64,000 nucleotides of DNA from Clavibacter sepedonicus (GTDB lineage Bacteria; Actinomycetota; Actinomycetes; Actinomycetales; Microbacteriaceae). Both the position numbers and the translations under genes were made by a program. Below, piece by piece: positions 17,198 through 25,813 of this stretch. The notes under the pieces are model-generated. The model did no database searches and was not told where the DNA came from. It saw only the letters and a list, made by a program, of their open reading frames with translations. Position 1 is the first letter of the stretch. Every line of letters begins with the position of its first letter. Location: the NCBI RefSeq assembly GCF_000069225.1, contig NC_010407.1, forward strand, positions 868,001 to 932,000, written 5' to 3'.

Positions 17198-18071
17198 CAC
17201 CGCCGCCCGTGCCGCCCGTGCCGCCCGTCCTGCCCTGCCGCGGCCCGTGGGCTCGCGGAAGCCGCGCGCGGACCGCAGCTGGGTCTCCACGGTGATCGGC
17301 GTCGTGATCCTCGCCGTGATGCTGTTCCCCGTCTACTGGATGGTCAACATCTCGCTGCAGCCCGCCGGCCCCGCCATCCAGGCGGCCTGGTTCCCGTTCG
17401 AGGCGCAGTTCCAGGGCTACGCGACCGCGCTCTCGGAGCAGGGGCGGGCGCTCGGCACGAGCCTGGTGATCGCGCTCGGCAGCGTGGTGCTGAGCCTCGC
17501 GATCGCGACCCCGGCGGCGTACGCGCTCGCGCAGTTCCGCTTCCGGTGGATCGACGTGGTGCTGTTCGGGATCCTCATCTCGCAGATGATCCCGGGCATC
17601 GTCGTCGCCAACGCGCTCTACGCGGCGTACAACGACCTGGGGCTGCTCAACTCGATCCCGGGCCTGATCCTCGCGGACTCCACCGCGGGCATCCCGTTCG
17701 CGATCCTCATCATGCGGGCGTTCATGGCGGGCATCCCGCCGTCGATCATCGAGGCCGCGAAGGTCGACGGCGCCGGGAACTTCCGGGCCTTCCGCTCGAT
17801 CGTCCTGCCCGTGAGCCTCAACGCCGTGATCACGGCCGGGCTCTTCACGTTCCTCTTCACCTGGAGCGACTTCCTGTTCGCGCTGACTCTCACGACGACC
17901 GACGACGTGCGCCCCATCACGCTCGGGATCTACCAGTACATCGGCACGTACACCGCCGACTGGAGCACGGTGATGGCGACGGCGGTGCTCGCCTCGCTGC
18001 CGGCGATCATCCTGCTCCTCGCGGCGCAGCGCTTCATCGCGGCAGGGGCGACGGGCGGCGCGGTCAAGTGA
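17190..18071 (+). CDS. ABC sugar transporter permease (second)
   Basis: A 293-residue MalG-type permease. The coupling loop is IIEAAKVDGAGNFRAFRSIV (about residues 187-206), with the following proline-rich turn. The N-terminus repeats ARAARAARPALP, encoded by a nine-base tandem repeat (GCCGCCCGT three times from 17201). No ATP-binding subunit is encoded in the operon, so the transporter must borrow one from elsewhere in the genome. Confidence 0.92.
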   Translation: MTDTAARAARAARPALPRPVGSRKPRADRSWVSTVIGVVILAVMLFPVYWMVNISLQPAGPAIQAAWFPFEAQFQGYATALSEQGRALGTSLVIALGSVVLSLAIATPAAYALAQFRFRWIDVVLFGILISQMIPGIVVANALYAAYNDLGLLNSIPGLILADSTAGIPFAILIMRAFMAGIPPSIIEAAKVDGAGNFRAFRSIVLPVSLNAVITAGLFTFLFTWSDFLFALTLTTTDDVRPITLGIYQYIGTYTADWSTVMATAVLASLPAIILLLAAQRFIAAGATGGAVK

Positions 18072-18150
18072 TCCGGCTCCCGCACGCCCGCGCCCCCGAC
18101 GGCCCTCCCGCCGCCTCCGACACCCGCACCACCCCATCAGAAGGAAGACC

Positions 18151-18921
18151 ATGACCGACCCGACCTCCCCGCTCCGCGTCACCGTCTGGGGCGAGAACCG
18201 CCACGAGCAGATCGAGCAGCACGTCCGCGACCGCTACCCGACCGGGATGCACGGCGCCGTCGCCGAGGGCGTGCAGGAGAACCTGCCCGACGCGCACGTC
18301 GAGATCGCGACCATGGACCAGCCCGAGCACGGCCTCACCGAGGAGCTGCTCGCCCGCACCGACGTCCTCACCTGGTGGGGCCACGCGGCCCACGCCGAGG
18401 TGGACGACCAGGTCGTCGAGCGGGTGCACCGCCACGTGCTCGACGGCATGGGCCTCATCGTGCTGCACTCCGGGCACTGGTCGAAGATCTTCACGAAGCT
18501 CATGGGCACGACCTGCACCCTCCGCTGGCGCAGCGAGCACGACCGCGAGCTGGTGTGGACCGTGAACCCGCAGCACCCCATCACCCGCGGCGTCCCCAAC
18601 CCCATCGTCATCGACGAGCAGGAGATGTACGGCGAGTACTTCGACGTTCCCACGCCCGACGAGCTCGTCTTCATTTCGGGCTTCACGGGCGGCGAGGTGT
18701 TCCGCAGCGGCATGACCTACCGCCGCGGCTTCGGCCGGATCTTCTTCTTCTCGCCCGGCGACCAGGACTTCCCCGTGTACCACCACCCGGACGTGCGCCG
18801 CGTGATCGCGAACGCCTGCGAGTGGGCGCGGCCCGACCGCCGCGAGACGCCCACGCTGCTGCGCTACGAGCTCGGCGAGTACTACGACGGCACCGACTAC
18901 GCCGGGGCGCTCGAGCGATGA
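18151..18921 (+). CDS. ThuA domain-containing protein (trehalose-utilization type)
   Basis: A 256-residue protein of the ThuA family, which has a glutamine-amidotransferase-like fold without the usual catalytic triad and acts in disaccharide metabolism. The start ATG at 18151 follows AAGGAAG. Recognisable segments are RVTVWGENRHEQ at the start, DVLTWWGHAAH (about residues 71-81), GLIVLHSGHWSK and the late FGRIFFFSPGDQDFPVYHHPDV. Its stop overlaps the following Gfo/Idh/MocA gene (ATGA), as in thuAB-type pairs where oxidised sugar is processed further. It is likely cytoplasmic: no signal peptide is present. Confidence 0.87.
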   Translation: MTDPTSPLRVTVWGENRHEQIEQHVRDRYPTGMHGAVAEGVQENLPDAHVEIATMDQPEHGLTEELLARTDVLTWWGHAAHAEVDDQVVERVHRHVLDGMGLIVLHSGHWSKIFTKLMGTTCTLRWRSEHDRELVWTVNPQHPITRGVPNPIVIDEQEMYGEYFDVPTPDELVFISGFTGGEVFRSGMTYRRGFGRIFFFSPGDQDFPVYHHPDVRRVIANACEWARPDRRETPTLLRYELGEYYDGTDYAGALER

Positions 18922-20138
18922 CGGCCGGTGACGCGCGCACGGGCCCGGCTCACCGGATCGTCGCGCCCGCCGACGGCGCGCGCCTGCGGGTCGTGCAGGT
19001 CGGCGCGGGCGGCATGGGGCAGGCGTGGCTGAAGACCATCGCGGAGGATCCCGACGTCGAGCTCGTGGGCGTCGTCGACCTCGACGAGCAGGCGGCCCGC
19101 GCGGGTGCCGCGGCGCACGGGGCATCCGCGGAGGCGTCCACCGACCTCGGTCAGCTGATCGCGCGGCTGCGGCCCGACGCGGTGATCGACGTCACCATCC
19201 CGCGCGCGCACCACCCCGTCACCACGCAGGCGCTGTTCGCCGGGATCCCGGTGCTCGGCGAGAAGCCCGTCGCGCTCACGGTCGCCGAGGGGCTGTCGCT
19301 CGCGGCGGCCGCGGAGATCACGGGCGAGCTGTTCATGGTCAGCCAGTCGCGCCGCTACAACGACCACCTCGTCGCCCTGAAGCGGCGGGCGGCCGACCTC
19401 GGCGGCGTCGGCATCGTCACGACGGAGTTCTTCAAGGCCCCGCACTTCGGCGGGTTCCGCGAGGAGATGGACGACGTGCTGCTGCTCGACATGGCGGTGC
19501 ACCAGTTCGACGCCGTGCGGTACCTGCTCGACGCGGATCCCGTGAGCGTCTACTGCGAGTCGTACAACCCCGCGTGGAGCTGGTACCGCGGCGACGCGGG
19601 CGCCACCGTGGTCTTCGCGTTCGAGGGCGGCGTGCGCTACGTCTACACGGGCAGCTGGTGCAGCCCGGGCGCGGAGACGTCGTGGAACGGATCCTGGCGG
19701 GTGAGCGGCGCCCACGGCACCGCGCTGTGGGACGGCGACCACGACCCGACGAGCGAGATCGCGGACGCGCCCGACGGCCCGCCCGCGGAGCCCGCGGCCG
19801 CCGGGTCGGTGGGGGTCGAGATCGCCGGATCGCTGCGCGCCTTCGTGCGCGCGCTGCGCACGGGGGAGCGGCCGCACGGCGAGGTGCACGGCAACGTGAT
19901 GAGCCTCGCGATGGTGGAGGCCGCGATCGAGTCGAAGGACACGGGCCGGCGGCTCGCGATCGACGACGTGCTCGAGCGCGCGTACGCGACCGCGCTCGCC
20001 GACGAGCGGCGCGACGACGTGCGCGCCCGGCTCGAGGCGTGGCGCGAGCGGGGCGTGCGGGAGACGCTCCAGGGGCCGCCGGCGTCCGCGGGTGCCGCGG
20101 GCGTCGCCGCCGTCGTCCGCCCGGCTGCCGCCGGGTAG
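18918..20138 (+). CDS. Gfo/Idh/MocA family oxidoreductase (ThuB-like position)
   Basis: A 406-residue NAD(P)-dependent sugar dehydrogenase. The nucleotide loop is VVQVGAGGMGQAWL (residues 24-37), followed by the family motif GEKPVALT. The C-terminal domain has DMAVHQFDAVRYLLD, with the catalytic-type Asp and His. It is translationally coupled to ThuA by a four-base overlap. Together they suggest oxidation of an imported glycoside or disaccharide, as in the ThuA/ThuB pathway; that assignment is from family and context only. Confidence 0.87.
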   Translation: MTAGDARTGPAHRIVAPADGARLRVVQVGAGGMGQAWLKTIAEDPDVELVGVVDLDEQAARAGAAAHGASAEASTDLGQLIARLRPDAVIDVTIPRAHHPVTTQALFAGIPVLGEKPVALTVAEGLSLAAAAEITGELFMVSQSRRYNDHLVALKRRAADLGGVGIVTTEFFKAPHFGGFREEMDDVLLLDMAVHQFDAVRYLLDADPVSVYCESYNPAWSWYRGDAGATVVFAFEGGVRYVYTGSWCSPGAETSWNGSWRVSGAHGTALWDGDHDPTSEIADAPDGPPAEPAAAGSVGVEIAGSLRAFVRALRTGERPHGEVHGNVMSLAMVEAAIESKDTGRRLAIDDVLERAYATALADERRDDVRARLEAWRERGVRETLQGPPASAGAAGVAAVVRPAAAG

Positions 20139-20158
20139 CCTCGTCGGGTGGGGATCCA

Positions 20159-21514
20159 GTGACCGGGCACGAGGCGGGCGACGCCGCGCGCGCGCCCGAG
20201 CCGCCAGCCCCGGTCCAGGACCCCGCCCGGCTGGCCCGCGCCGTGCCGCTCGCGCCGGATCCGCGCTCCCGCGAGATCCCGCCGACCGGCGACGCCCGCT
20301 CCCGCGGCACCACGCCCGACCACGTCCGCCGCTCCAACCTCGCGACCGTGCTCCAGATCGTGCACGAGACTGGCCCCGCGTCCCGCTCCGAGCTGACGCG
20401 CGAGACCGGCCTCAACCGCTCCACCATCGCCGCGCTCGTGGGGGAGCTGCAGGAGCTCGGGCTCGTGGTCGAGTCGGAGCCGCCCGGCACCAACCGGGTC
20501 GGGCGGCCGAGCCCCATCGTCTCGGCCGATCCGCGCGTGGTCGTCTTCGCGGTGAACCCCGAGATCGACGCCGTCACCGTGGGGCTCGTCGGCCTCGACG
20601 GCGTGGTACAGCAGCGGATCCGCCGCGACACCGCCGGGATCCCCACGGCCGCGCGGGCCGCCGAGCTCGCCGGCGCGATCATCGCCGAGCTGCGCGCGGA
20701 GCTCTGCGCGACGCGGCCCGACGCGCGCGTGCTCGGCATCGGCGTCGCGGTCCCGGGCCTCGTGCGCTTCGACGGCGGCATCGTGCGCCTCGCGCCGCAC
20801 CTCGGCTGGGTCGACGAGCCGTTCGCCGCGCTCCTCGCCGAGGCCACCGGGCTGCCCGCACTCGCCGCCAACGACGCGAGCCTCGCGGCCGTCGCCGAGG
20901 GGCGCTTCGGATCCGGCCGCGACGTCGACGACCTCGTCTACCTCAACGGCGGCGCGTCGGGCGTCGGCGGCGGCGTGCTCATCGGCCGGCGCCCGTTCGG
21001 CGGCGCGGAGGGCTACGGCGGCGAGCTCGGCCACACCCTCGTCGACTCGGGCGGCGAGCTCTGCCACTGCGGCGCGGTCGGCTGCCTCGAGACGACGGTC
21101 GGCCAGGACGCGCTGCTCGAGGTCACGGGCCTGCCGCGCGCCCGCGCCGACGAGCTGGGCGACGTGCTCGCGGCGGCGCTCGAGGCGGGCGATCCGGCCA
21201 TCACCGCCGAGGTCGAGCGGCAGATCGCCAACCTGGCCGTCGCGCTCCGCAACGTCGTCAACATCTTCAACCCGTCGCTCGTGGTGCTCGGCGGGTTCCT
21301 CGGGTCGCTGCACGCGGCGGATCCCGACCGCATCCTCGCCCGCGCGACCGCCCAGGCGCTCCCCGGCGCGCGCGAGGCGCTCCGCATCCGCCGCGCGGCC
21401 CTCGGCCCCGACCGGCTGATGATCGGCGCGGCCGAGCTCGCGTTCGCGCGCGTGCTCGTGGATCCGTCGGGCGTGATGCGCGCCGCCGCCGACGCCGAGC
21501 GCTCCACGGCGTGA
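20159..21514 (+). CDS. ROK-family transcriptional regulator
   Basis: A 451-residue repressor. A disordered N-terminal tail of about 55 residues precedes a winged helix-turn-helix (VLQIVHETGPASRSELTRET then LNRSTIAALVGELQELGLV). The ROK kinase-like domain follows, with GIGVAVPGLV, AANDASLAAVAEGRFG, the LNGGASGVGGGVLIG sugar loop and the zinc motif GHTLVDSGGELCHCGAVGCLE. The GTG start at 20159 is the best in-frame choice; its ribosome site is weak. It probably represses its own operon through the inverted repeat near 14829-14855. Its stop overlaps the following HAD gene (GTGA). Confidence 0.9.
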   Translation: MTGHEAGDAARAPEPPAPVQDPARLARAVPLAPDPRSREIPPTGDARSRGTTPDHVRRSNLATVLQIVHETGPASRSELTRETGLNRSTIAALVGELQELGLVVESEPPGTNRVGRPSPIVSADPRVVVFAVNPEIDAVTVGLVGLDGVVQQRIRRDTAGIPTAARAAELAGAIIAELRAELCATRPDARVLGIGVAVPGLVRFDGGIVRLAPHLGWVDEPFAALLAEATGLPALAANDASLAAVAEGRFGSGRDVDDLVYLNGGASGVGGGVLIGRRPFGGAEGYGGELGHTLVDSGGELCHCGAVGCLETTVGQDALLEVTGLPRARADELGDVLAAALEAGDPAITAEVERQIANLAVALRNVVNIFNPSLVVLGGFLGSLHAADPDRILARATAQALPGAREALRIRRAALGPDRLMIGAAELAFARVLVDPSGVMRAAADAERSTA

Positions 21515-22167
21515 GCGTCCCGGTCGACCTCGTGATCCTCGACTGCGACGGCGTGCTCGTCGACAGCGAGGTGCTCGCGGTGGAGGTCGACAAGCGCGTC
21601 CTCGCCGAGCTCGGCTGGGACATCACGACGGAGGAGATCGTCGAGCGCTTCGTCGGCAAGTCGCACGCGACCTCCACCGCCGAGGTCGCCGCGCACCGCG
21701 GCCGCGACCTCGCCGACGACTGGGATGCGCCCTACGCGCACTGGTACAGGGAGGCGTTCGAGGAGCACCTGCGGCCGGTCGACGGGATCGCGGAGGCGCT
21801 CGACGCGATCGCCCTGCCGACGTGCGTGGCGTCCAGCGGCGGCCACCCCAAGATCCGCGCGAACCTCGCGCGCACGGGTCTGCTCGCGCGCTTCGACGGC
21901 CGGATCTCGAGCGCCACCGAGGTCGCGCACGGCAAGCCCGCACCCGACCTCTTCCTCCTCGCGGCGTCGCGCATGGGCGTGGATCCGGAGCGCTGCGTCG
22001 TCGTCGAGGACAGCCCGTACGGCGTGCAGGGCGCGCTCGCCGCGGGCATGCGCGCGCTCGGCTACGCGGGCGGGCTGACGCCGGCCGACCGGCTGCGCGA
22101 TGCGGGTGCGACGGTCTTCGACGACATGCGCGACCTGCCGAGGCTGCTGCGGGAGCTCGCGGTCTGA
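21511..22167 (+). CDS. HAD-superfamily hydrolase (beta-phosphoglucomutase-like)
   Basis: A 218-residue phosphatase or phosphomutase. Motif I is LDCDGVLVDSE, with the nucleophile and acid/base aspartates; motif II is the VASSGG segment; motif III includes the KPAPD lysine; motif IV is VVEDSPYGVQGALAAGM. The alpha-helical cap between residues 20 and 80 fits the beta-phosphoglucomutase/phosphatase subgroup. GTG at 21511 overlaps the ROK stop, making it the last coupled gene of the sugar operon. It likely processes a sugar phosphate of the pathway. Confidence 0.88.
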   Translation: MSVPVDLVILDCDGVLVDSEVLAVEVDKRVLAELGWDITTEEIVERFVGKSHATSTAEVAAHRGRDLADDWDAPYAHWYREAFEEHLRPVDGIAEALDAIALPTCVASSGGHPKIRANLARTGLLARFDGRISSATEVAHGKPAPDLFLLAASRMGVDPERCVVVEDSPYGVQGALAAGMRALGYAGGLTPADRLRDAGATVFDDMRDLPRLLRELAV

Positions 22168-22204
22168 CACGCTGGTCCCGGATGCCCGGCCGGCGAGGAT
22201 CCGG

Positions 22205-23206
22205 TCACGCCGCGCTGACCACCCGCCGCCGCACCGCGTGCACGACGAGCGCGCCGAGGATCCCGACGACCACCGCGACCGCGAGCTGGCCGAGCACGCC
22301 GCCCTGACCGCGGAGCACGGCGCCGCCCACCATGCCGCTCGCGTCGAGGAGCTCGAGCGGGTAGCGGAGCATGCTGCGGTTGCCGAGGGCGTAGGTGACG
22401 CCCACCACGACGGCCGTGCCGACCCAGACCAGCAGCACCGCGACGACGGACCCGATCACGCGGCCGACCGTGCGCAGCACCGTGAGCGCGATGGCGACGC
22501 CGAGCACGACGGGCGGCACCCACGAGATCACCGGCAGCAGCGCGTACGCCGTCCCGCTCAGCGCCCCGGTCGGGCCGGGGGACACGAGCCCGCCCAGCCA
22601 CTCGCCGAGCAGGACGACGGGGAAGGCGGTCGCGACGACCGCGAGACCCGCGGGCGCCCGGGCCACGAGCGCGGCGACGAGGCCCGCGAGCAGCACCGTC
22701 GCCGCGGTGCCGCCGACGAACGCCACGAGGTAGACCTGCGCCTCGCTGATCGAGGCGCCCGTGCGGTCGCCCGCGCCCGAGACGTCGTCCACGCCCAGCC
22801 CGGCGGACGTGACCGCGGACGTCTGCACGAGCGCGACGACCTGCACGAGGAGCAGCCCCGCGACCACGAGCCAGGATCCGTGCCGGGGGAGCCGCGACCG
22901 CAGCCCGCGCGCGGCGGCGCCCGCGATGCCGCCGCCCACCACGATCACCGCGGCCAGCAGCCCCGCCGTGTACTGGTTGAAGGGCAGCAGCGCGATGGGC
23001 ATCTGCCCGGCGTCGGTCACGTCCTCGGCCCACAGGTTCTGCGGCGGCAGGCGGAGGCCCGAGAGGATCCACGGCAGCAGCCCGAGCACCGCGGCGGCGA
23101 CGCCCACCGCGAGGGCGAGGAGCGCGCCGCGGATCCCGGGGATCGTGCGCGGGGCCCGCGGGTCGGGGGTCGTGCCGGGCGCGGTCGCGGTGTCGGGCGT
23201 CGTCAT
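22205..23206 (-). CDS. Multi-pass membrane protein of unknown function
   Basis: A 333-residue protein with about eight hydrophobic helices and a short polar N-terminus. A segment after the first helix (LRLPPQNLWAEDV) is hydrophilic and probably outside. No family was recognised. ATG at 23206 lies six bases after TAGCGT (23213-23218 on this strand), so it is probably leaderless. It converges with the sugar operon. Confidence 0.7.
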   Translation of the reverse strand: MTTPDTATAPGTTPDPRAPRTIPGIRGALLALAVGVAAAVLGLLPWILSGLRLPPQNLWAEDVTDAGQMPIALLPFNQYTAGLLAAVIVVGGGIAGAAARGLRSRLPRHGSWLVVAGLLLVQVVALVQTSAVTSAGLGVDDVSGAGDRTGASISEAQVYLVAFVGGTAATVLLAGLVAALVARAPAGLAVVATAFPVVLLGEWLGGLVSPGPTGALSGTAYALLPVISWVPPVVLGVAIALTVLRTVGRVIGSVVAVLLVWVGTAVVVGVTYALGNRSMLRYPLELLDASGMVGGAVLRGQGGVLGQLAVAVVVGILGALVVHAVRRRVVSAA

Positions 23207-23212
23207 CCGCCC

Positions 23213-23218
23213 ACGCTA
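23213..23218 (-). promoter_or_regulatory. -10 box for the membrane-protein gene (leaderless)
   Basis: TAGCGT on the minus strand, six bases upstream of the ATG at 23206. Confidence 0.5.
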
Positions 23219-23380
23219 GCGATGCGCCGGCCGCGGGCACCTGCCCCCGATCGGGCCGACCTGTGGACTCCGGCGGTCGCCCGGGCGCGTCGTCTGCCTA
23301 AGCTCGCGGCACCCGACCTGCCCGACCCGACCTTCTCCGCCCGACCTCCCCACCGCCCGCTCCTGAAGAACGGATCCGCC

Positions 23381-23971
23381 ATGCCCCGCCGTGCCCTCGT
23401 CGCCACGTCCGCGTTCGCCGTCACCCTCGCCGCCGTCCTCGCCGCCGCCGCTCCCGCGCAGGCGTGCCCGCGCGACCCGGCGGAGCAGCAGGCGGTCACG
23501 GCCGTCGCGTCCGCCGCGCTCGACCGCCTCGAGATCGCCGACGACGTGGCCGCGTCGAAGTACCTGTCGGGCAAGGCCGTCGAGGATCCCGCGCGCGAGC
23601 AGGCCGTCGTCGACGCCACCATCGCCGCCGCGAAGGCCGACGGGGTCGACCCGGTCGCCGCCGAGCGCATCATCCGCGCGCAGATCACGGCGAGCAAGCA
23701 GGTGCAGAACGCGCTCATCGCCCGCTGGCGCGCGCACCCCGACGAGGCGCCCACCACCGCGCCCGACCTCACCACGAGCGTCCGCCCGCGCATCAACGCG
23801 GTGGACGCCCGGCTCGTCCCGGCCATCGGCGCCGCGGCCACCGCGCTCGACGACCAGGCGTGCGGCCACCTCGTCACGGACGCCCGCGGCCAGCTCGGCC
23901 AGGGCCTCGACGACGCCCACCGCAAGGCCTTCCGCACGGCCCTCGCGACCGTCTGCACGCCCGAGAGCTGA
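23381..23971 (+). CDS. Secreted chorismate mutase, AroQ-gamma type
   Basis: A 196-residue exported enzyme predicted to convert chorismate to prephenate outside the cell. Residues 1-28 are a signal peptide ending APAQA before CPRD. The helical chorismate-mutase core begins LDRLEIADDVAASKYLSGKA, with the active-site Lys in the SKYLSGKAVEDPAREQAV segment. It continues with AERIIRAQITASKQVQNALI, whose Gln/Lys pattern matches the AroQ-gamma active site. Two further cysteines near the C-terminus (DQACGHL, ATVCTP) could pair. No shikimate-pathway gene is adjacent and a hairpin follows, so it stands alone. Secreted chorismate mutases are known from plant and animal pathogens. Confidence 0.85.
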   Translation: MPRRALVATSAFAVTLAAVLAAAAPAQACPRDPAEQQAVTAVASAALDRLEIADDVAASKYLSGKAVEDPAREQAVVDATIAAAKADGVDPVAAERIIRAQITASKQVQNALIARWRAHPDEAPTTAPDLTTSVRPRINAVDARLVPAIGAAATALDDQACGHLVTDARGQLGQGLDDAHRKAFRTALATVCTPES

Positions 23972-24033
23972 GCCGGCCCACCGACCCGGTCGGGTCAGCT
24001 GCCCCGATGCGCTGGCCCGGCCGACCCACCGAT

Positions 24034-24069
24034 CCGCGCGCGTCCGTCCTCCGGGACGGGCGCGCGCGG
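24034..24069. terminator. Hairpin terminator after chorismate mutase
   Basis: A 16-bp stem with one G-T pair (CCGCGCGCGTCCGTCC against GGACGGGCGCGCGCGG) and a four-base loop, between convergent genes. Confidence 0.7.
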
Positions 24070-24136
24070 TCGCGTGTCGGCCGCGGTCGCGCGCGTAGCC
24101 CGGCGGTGTGCGAGGCCCGGCGCGGTGCGCGACGCG

Positions 24137-24475
24137 TCAGGCGCCCTGCCCGCGCGGGGCGGCCATGATCACGGCGACGCCCACCAGGCAGACGACGGCG
24201 CCGATCACGTCCCACCGGTCCGGCCGGTAGCCGTCCACGACGGTGCCCCACAGGAGCGATCCCGCGACGAACACGCCGCCGTACGCCGCGAGGATCCGCC
24301 CGAAGGATGCGTCTGCCTGCAGCGTCGCGATGAAGCCGTACGCGCCGAGCGCCATGACGCCGAGGCCGGCCCACCAGAACGGCCGGCCCTCGCGCACCGC
24401 CTGCCAGATGAGCCAGGCGCCGCCGATCTCGGCGACCGCGGCGAGGGCGAACAGGATCACGGTGCGCAGCAGCAT
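24137..24475 (-). CDS. YnfA family small membrane protein
   Basis: A 112-residue protein with four membrane helices. The family features [47 protein letters not shown] and [18 protein letters not shown] are in order and make the assignment clear. YnfA proteins resemble small multidrug-resistance exporters, but their substrates are not generally established. CATGCT lies six bases before the ATG on this strand, a possible weak leaderless promoter. Confidence 0.9.
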   Translation of the reverse strand: MLLRTVILFALAAVAEIGGAWLIWQAVREGRPFWWAGLGVMALGAYGFIATLQADASFGRILAAYGGVFVAGSLLWGTVVDGYRPDRWDVIGAVVCLVGVAVIMAAPRGQGA

Positions 24476-24533
24476 GCTCCGAGCATGGCGGAGCCGGACG
24501 GGCGGGTCAGCGGTTCAGCCCGGCAGGCCGCCG

Positions 24534-25025
24534 TCAGGCGGTCGACGCGATGTCGGACGCGAACGCCGCCACCCGGGTCCGCAGGTCGTCGATGAGCTGG
24601 GCCGTCGCCGCCTCGGGGTCGAAGCCGAGGTACGGGATCGGCCGGGGCTTCCGCACGTTGGCGCTGCACTCGAAGTCGGTGCAGACGAGCGTGCCGACGG
24701 TGTTGCCGTTGCGGCCCGCGGCGCCCGCCCGGCGCGCGGCATAGAACCCGACCGGGTTCGGCAGGCGCACGTCCTGGCACCACGTGCACTGGGCGCGGGA
24801 TCGCGGCGCGGTGGCGGACTGCTGCAGCAGCACGCCGATCAGCTCGTCGCCCACGGGGACGACGACGATCCCGCGCTGCGGGGCCTTCGGGTCGCGCCAG
24901 CCGAGGAAGTCGAGGCGGTCCCAGCGGAGCTCGGCGAAGCCGTCGGGGAGGTGGAGGTCGCGCTTCTCGCGCTGCGAGGCGTTGACGAGCGAGGCGCGGA
25001 TGTCGGATTCGGTCAGGGGGAGCAT
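24534..25025 (-). CDS. FBP-domain protein (elongation factor G-binding, treble-clef zinc finger)
   Basis: A 163-residue protein matching the actinobacterial FBP C-terminal treble-clef zinc-finger group, related to FusB-type elongation factor G-binding proteins. The zinc ligands are visible as CTWCQDVRLP and CTDFEC. A Lys/Arg-rich NVRKPRPIPYLGFDPEAATAQ segment follows. In relatives this fold binds EF-G and can release stalled complexes; no drug-resistance role is implied. ATG at 25025 follows a GGGCACCC stretch, a poor ribosome site. Confidence 0.75.
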   Translation of the reverse strand: MLPLTESDIRASLVNASQREKRDLHLPDGFAELRWDRLDFLGWRDPKAPQRGIVVVPVGDELIGVLLQQSATAPRSRAQCTWCQDVRLPNPVGFYAARRAGAAGRNGNTVGTLVCTDFECSANVRKPRPIPYLGFDPEAATAQLIDDLRTRVAAFASDIASTA

Positions 25026-25259
25026 GGGTGCCCTTCGTGCGGGGTCGCGGCGGCGCCGCGGGGACGGATGTCGGGAGGGCGGCCGGATCCTCGTGGATCG
25101 ACGGCACGCCGGGTGCGGCCGGCCCTCGCGGGGCGCGGCGACGGATCCGGTGACTACCTGGTGCCGACGGACGTGCCGCCGACGACCTCCCCACGCCCCG
25201 AGGGCGCCGCGCTGCTGAAGATGCTCACGGGGAAACGGTACCCCGGGTGAGGGAATGGC

Positions 25260-25709
25260 TCAGGCGCTCGCGCCCGGCCACACGTAGTCCAGGTCGTCCG
25301 GAACCCCCGGGAACGCCGGCCGGTACAGCTCCGGCGCCTTCGCCAGCAGCTTCGAGCGGTGGGAGAGGTGCAGCTCCGCGCGGCCCCACCACGGCGGCAG
25401 CTCGATGCGGCCTTCGGTGTAGGCGGCGAGGTCCTCCGACACCTCCGCGATGACCGCGAGGGTCTTCTCGAAGCACGTGTCCGCGAAGCCGCGGCGGGTC
25501 CACTCGGCGCACGTCGCCTCCTGGTACTCCATGAGCGCAGGCCGGTAGCCGCGCCACATGCGCGTGACGGGGTGGCTCTGCCAGCCGTAGCCCGCGACGG
25601 TCACGGCCTTCATCACCTGCAGCGTCTCGACGCGCTGCTTCCCGAGCCGCTTGTCGTCGAGCACGGCCATGCTCTCCGCGAGGTCCGGGTAGGGGAGGAA
25701 CGTCTGCAT
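25260..25709 (-). CDS. MSMEG_6728-family protein, pyrimidine-dimer glycosylase-like
   Basis: A 149-residue protein starting MQTFLPYPDLAESMAVLDDK, with KRLGKQRVETLQVMKA, the invariant SHPVTRMWRGY and PPWWGRAELHLSHRSKL. This combination marks the MSMEG_6728 group, distantly related to phage T4 pyrimidine-dimer DNA glycosylase. Many members are annotated as DNA repair enzymes without direct proof. ATG at 25709 was chosen because the family starts at exactly this point; longer in-frame starts add a low-complexity Arg/Gly tail. GGAG lies 12 bases upstream. Confidence 0.8.
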   Translation of the reverse strand: MQTFLPYPDLAESMAVLDDKRLGKQRVETLQVMKAVTVAGYGWQSHPVTRMWRGYRPALMEYQEATCAEWTRRGFADTCFEKTLAVIAEVSEDLAAYTEGRIELPPWWGRAELHLSHRSKLLAKAPELYRPAFPGVPDDLDYVWPGASA

Positions 25710-25801
25710 CCGGCCAGTCAACTCCGCGGGCGCGGGCGCGGGGCGGCGCGGAGCCGGTCCGCCGCCGGGAGCGGATCCCGCCACCACCGCGGCCGTCCCC
25801 C

Positions 25802-25807
25802 TAGGAT
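25802..25807 (+). promoter_or_regulatory. -10 box for the P-loop kinase gene (leaderless)
   Basis: TAGGAT, six bases, then ATG at 25814. Confidence 0.5.
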
Positions 25808-25813
25808 CGCGGG

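Noticed and set aside
17201..17230. Nine-base tandem repeat GCCGCCCGT as a mobile or regulatory repeat
   Set aside because: It lies inside the permease gene and keeps the frame (repeating Ala-Ala-Arg); ordinary coding microsatellite.
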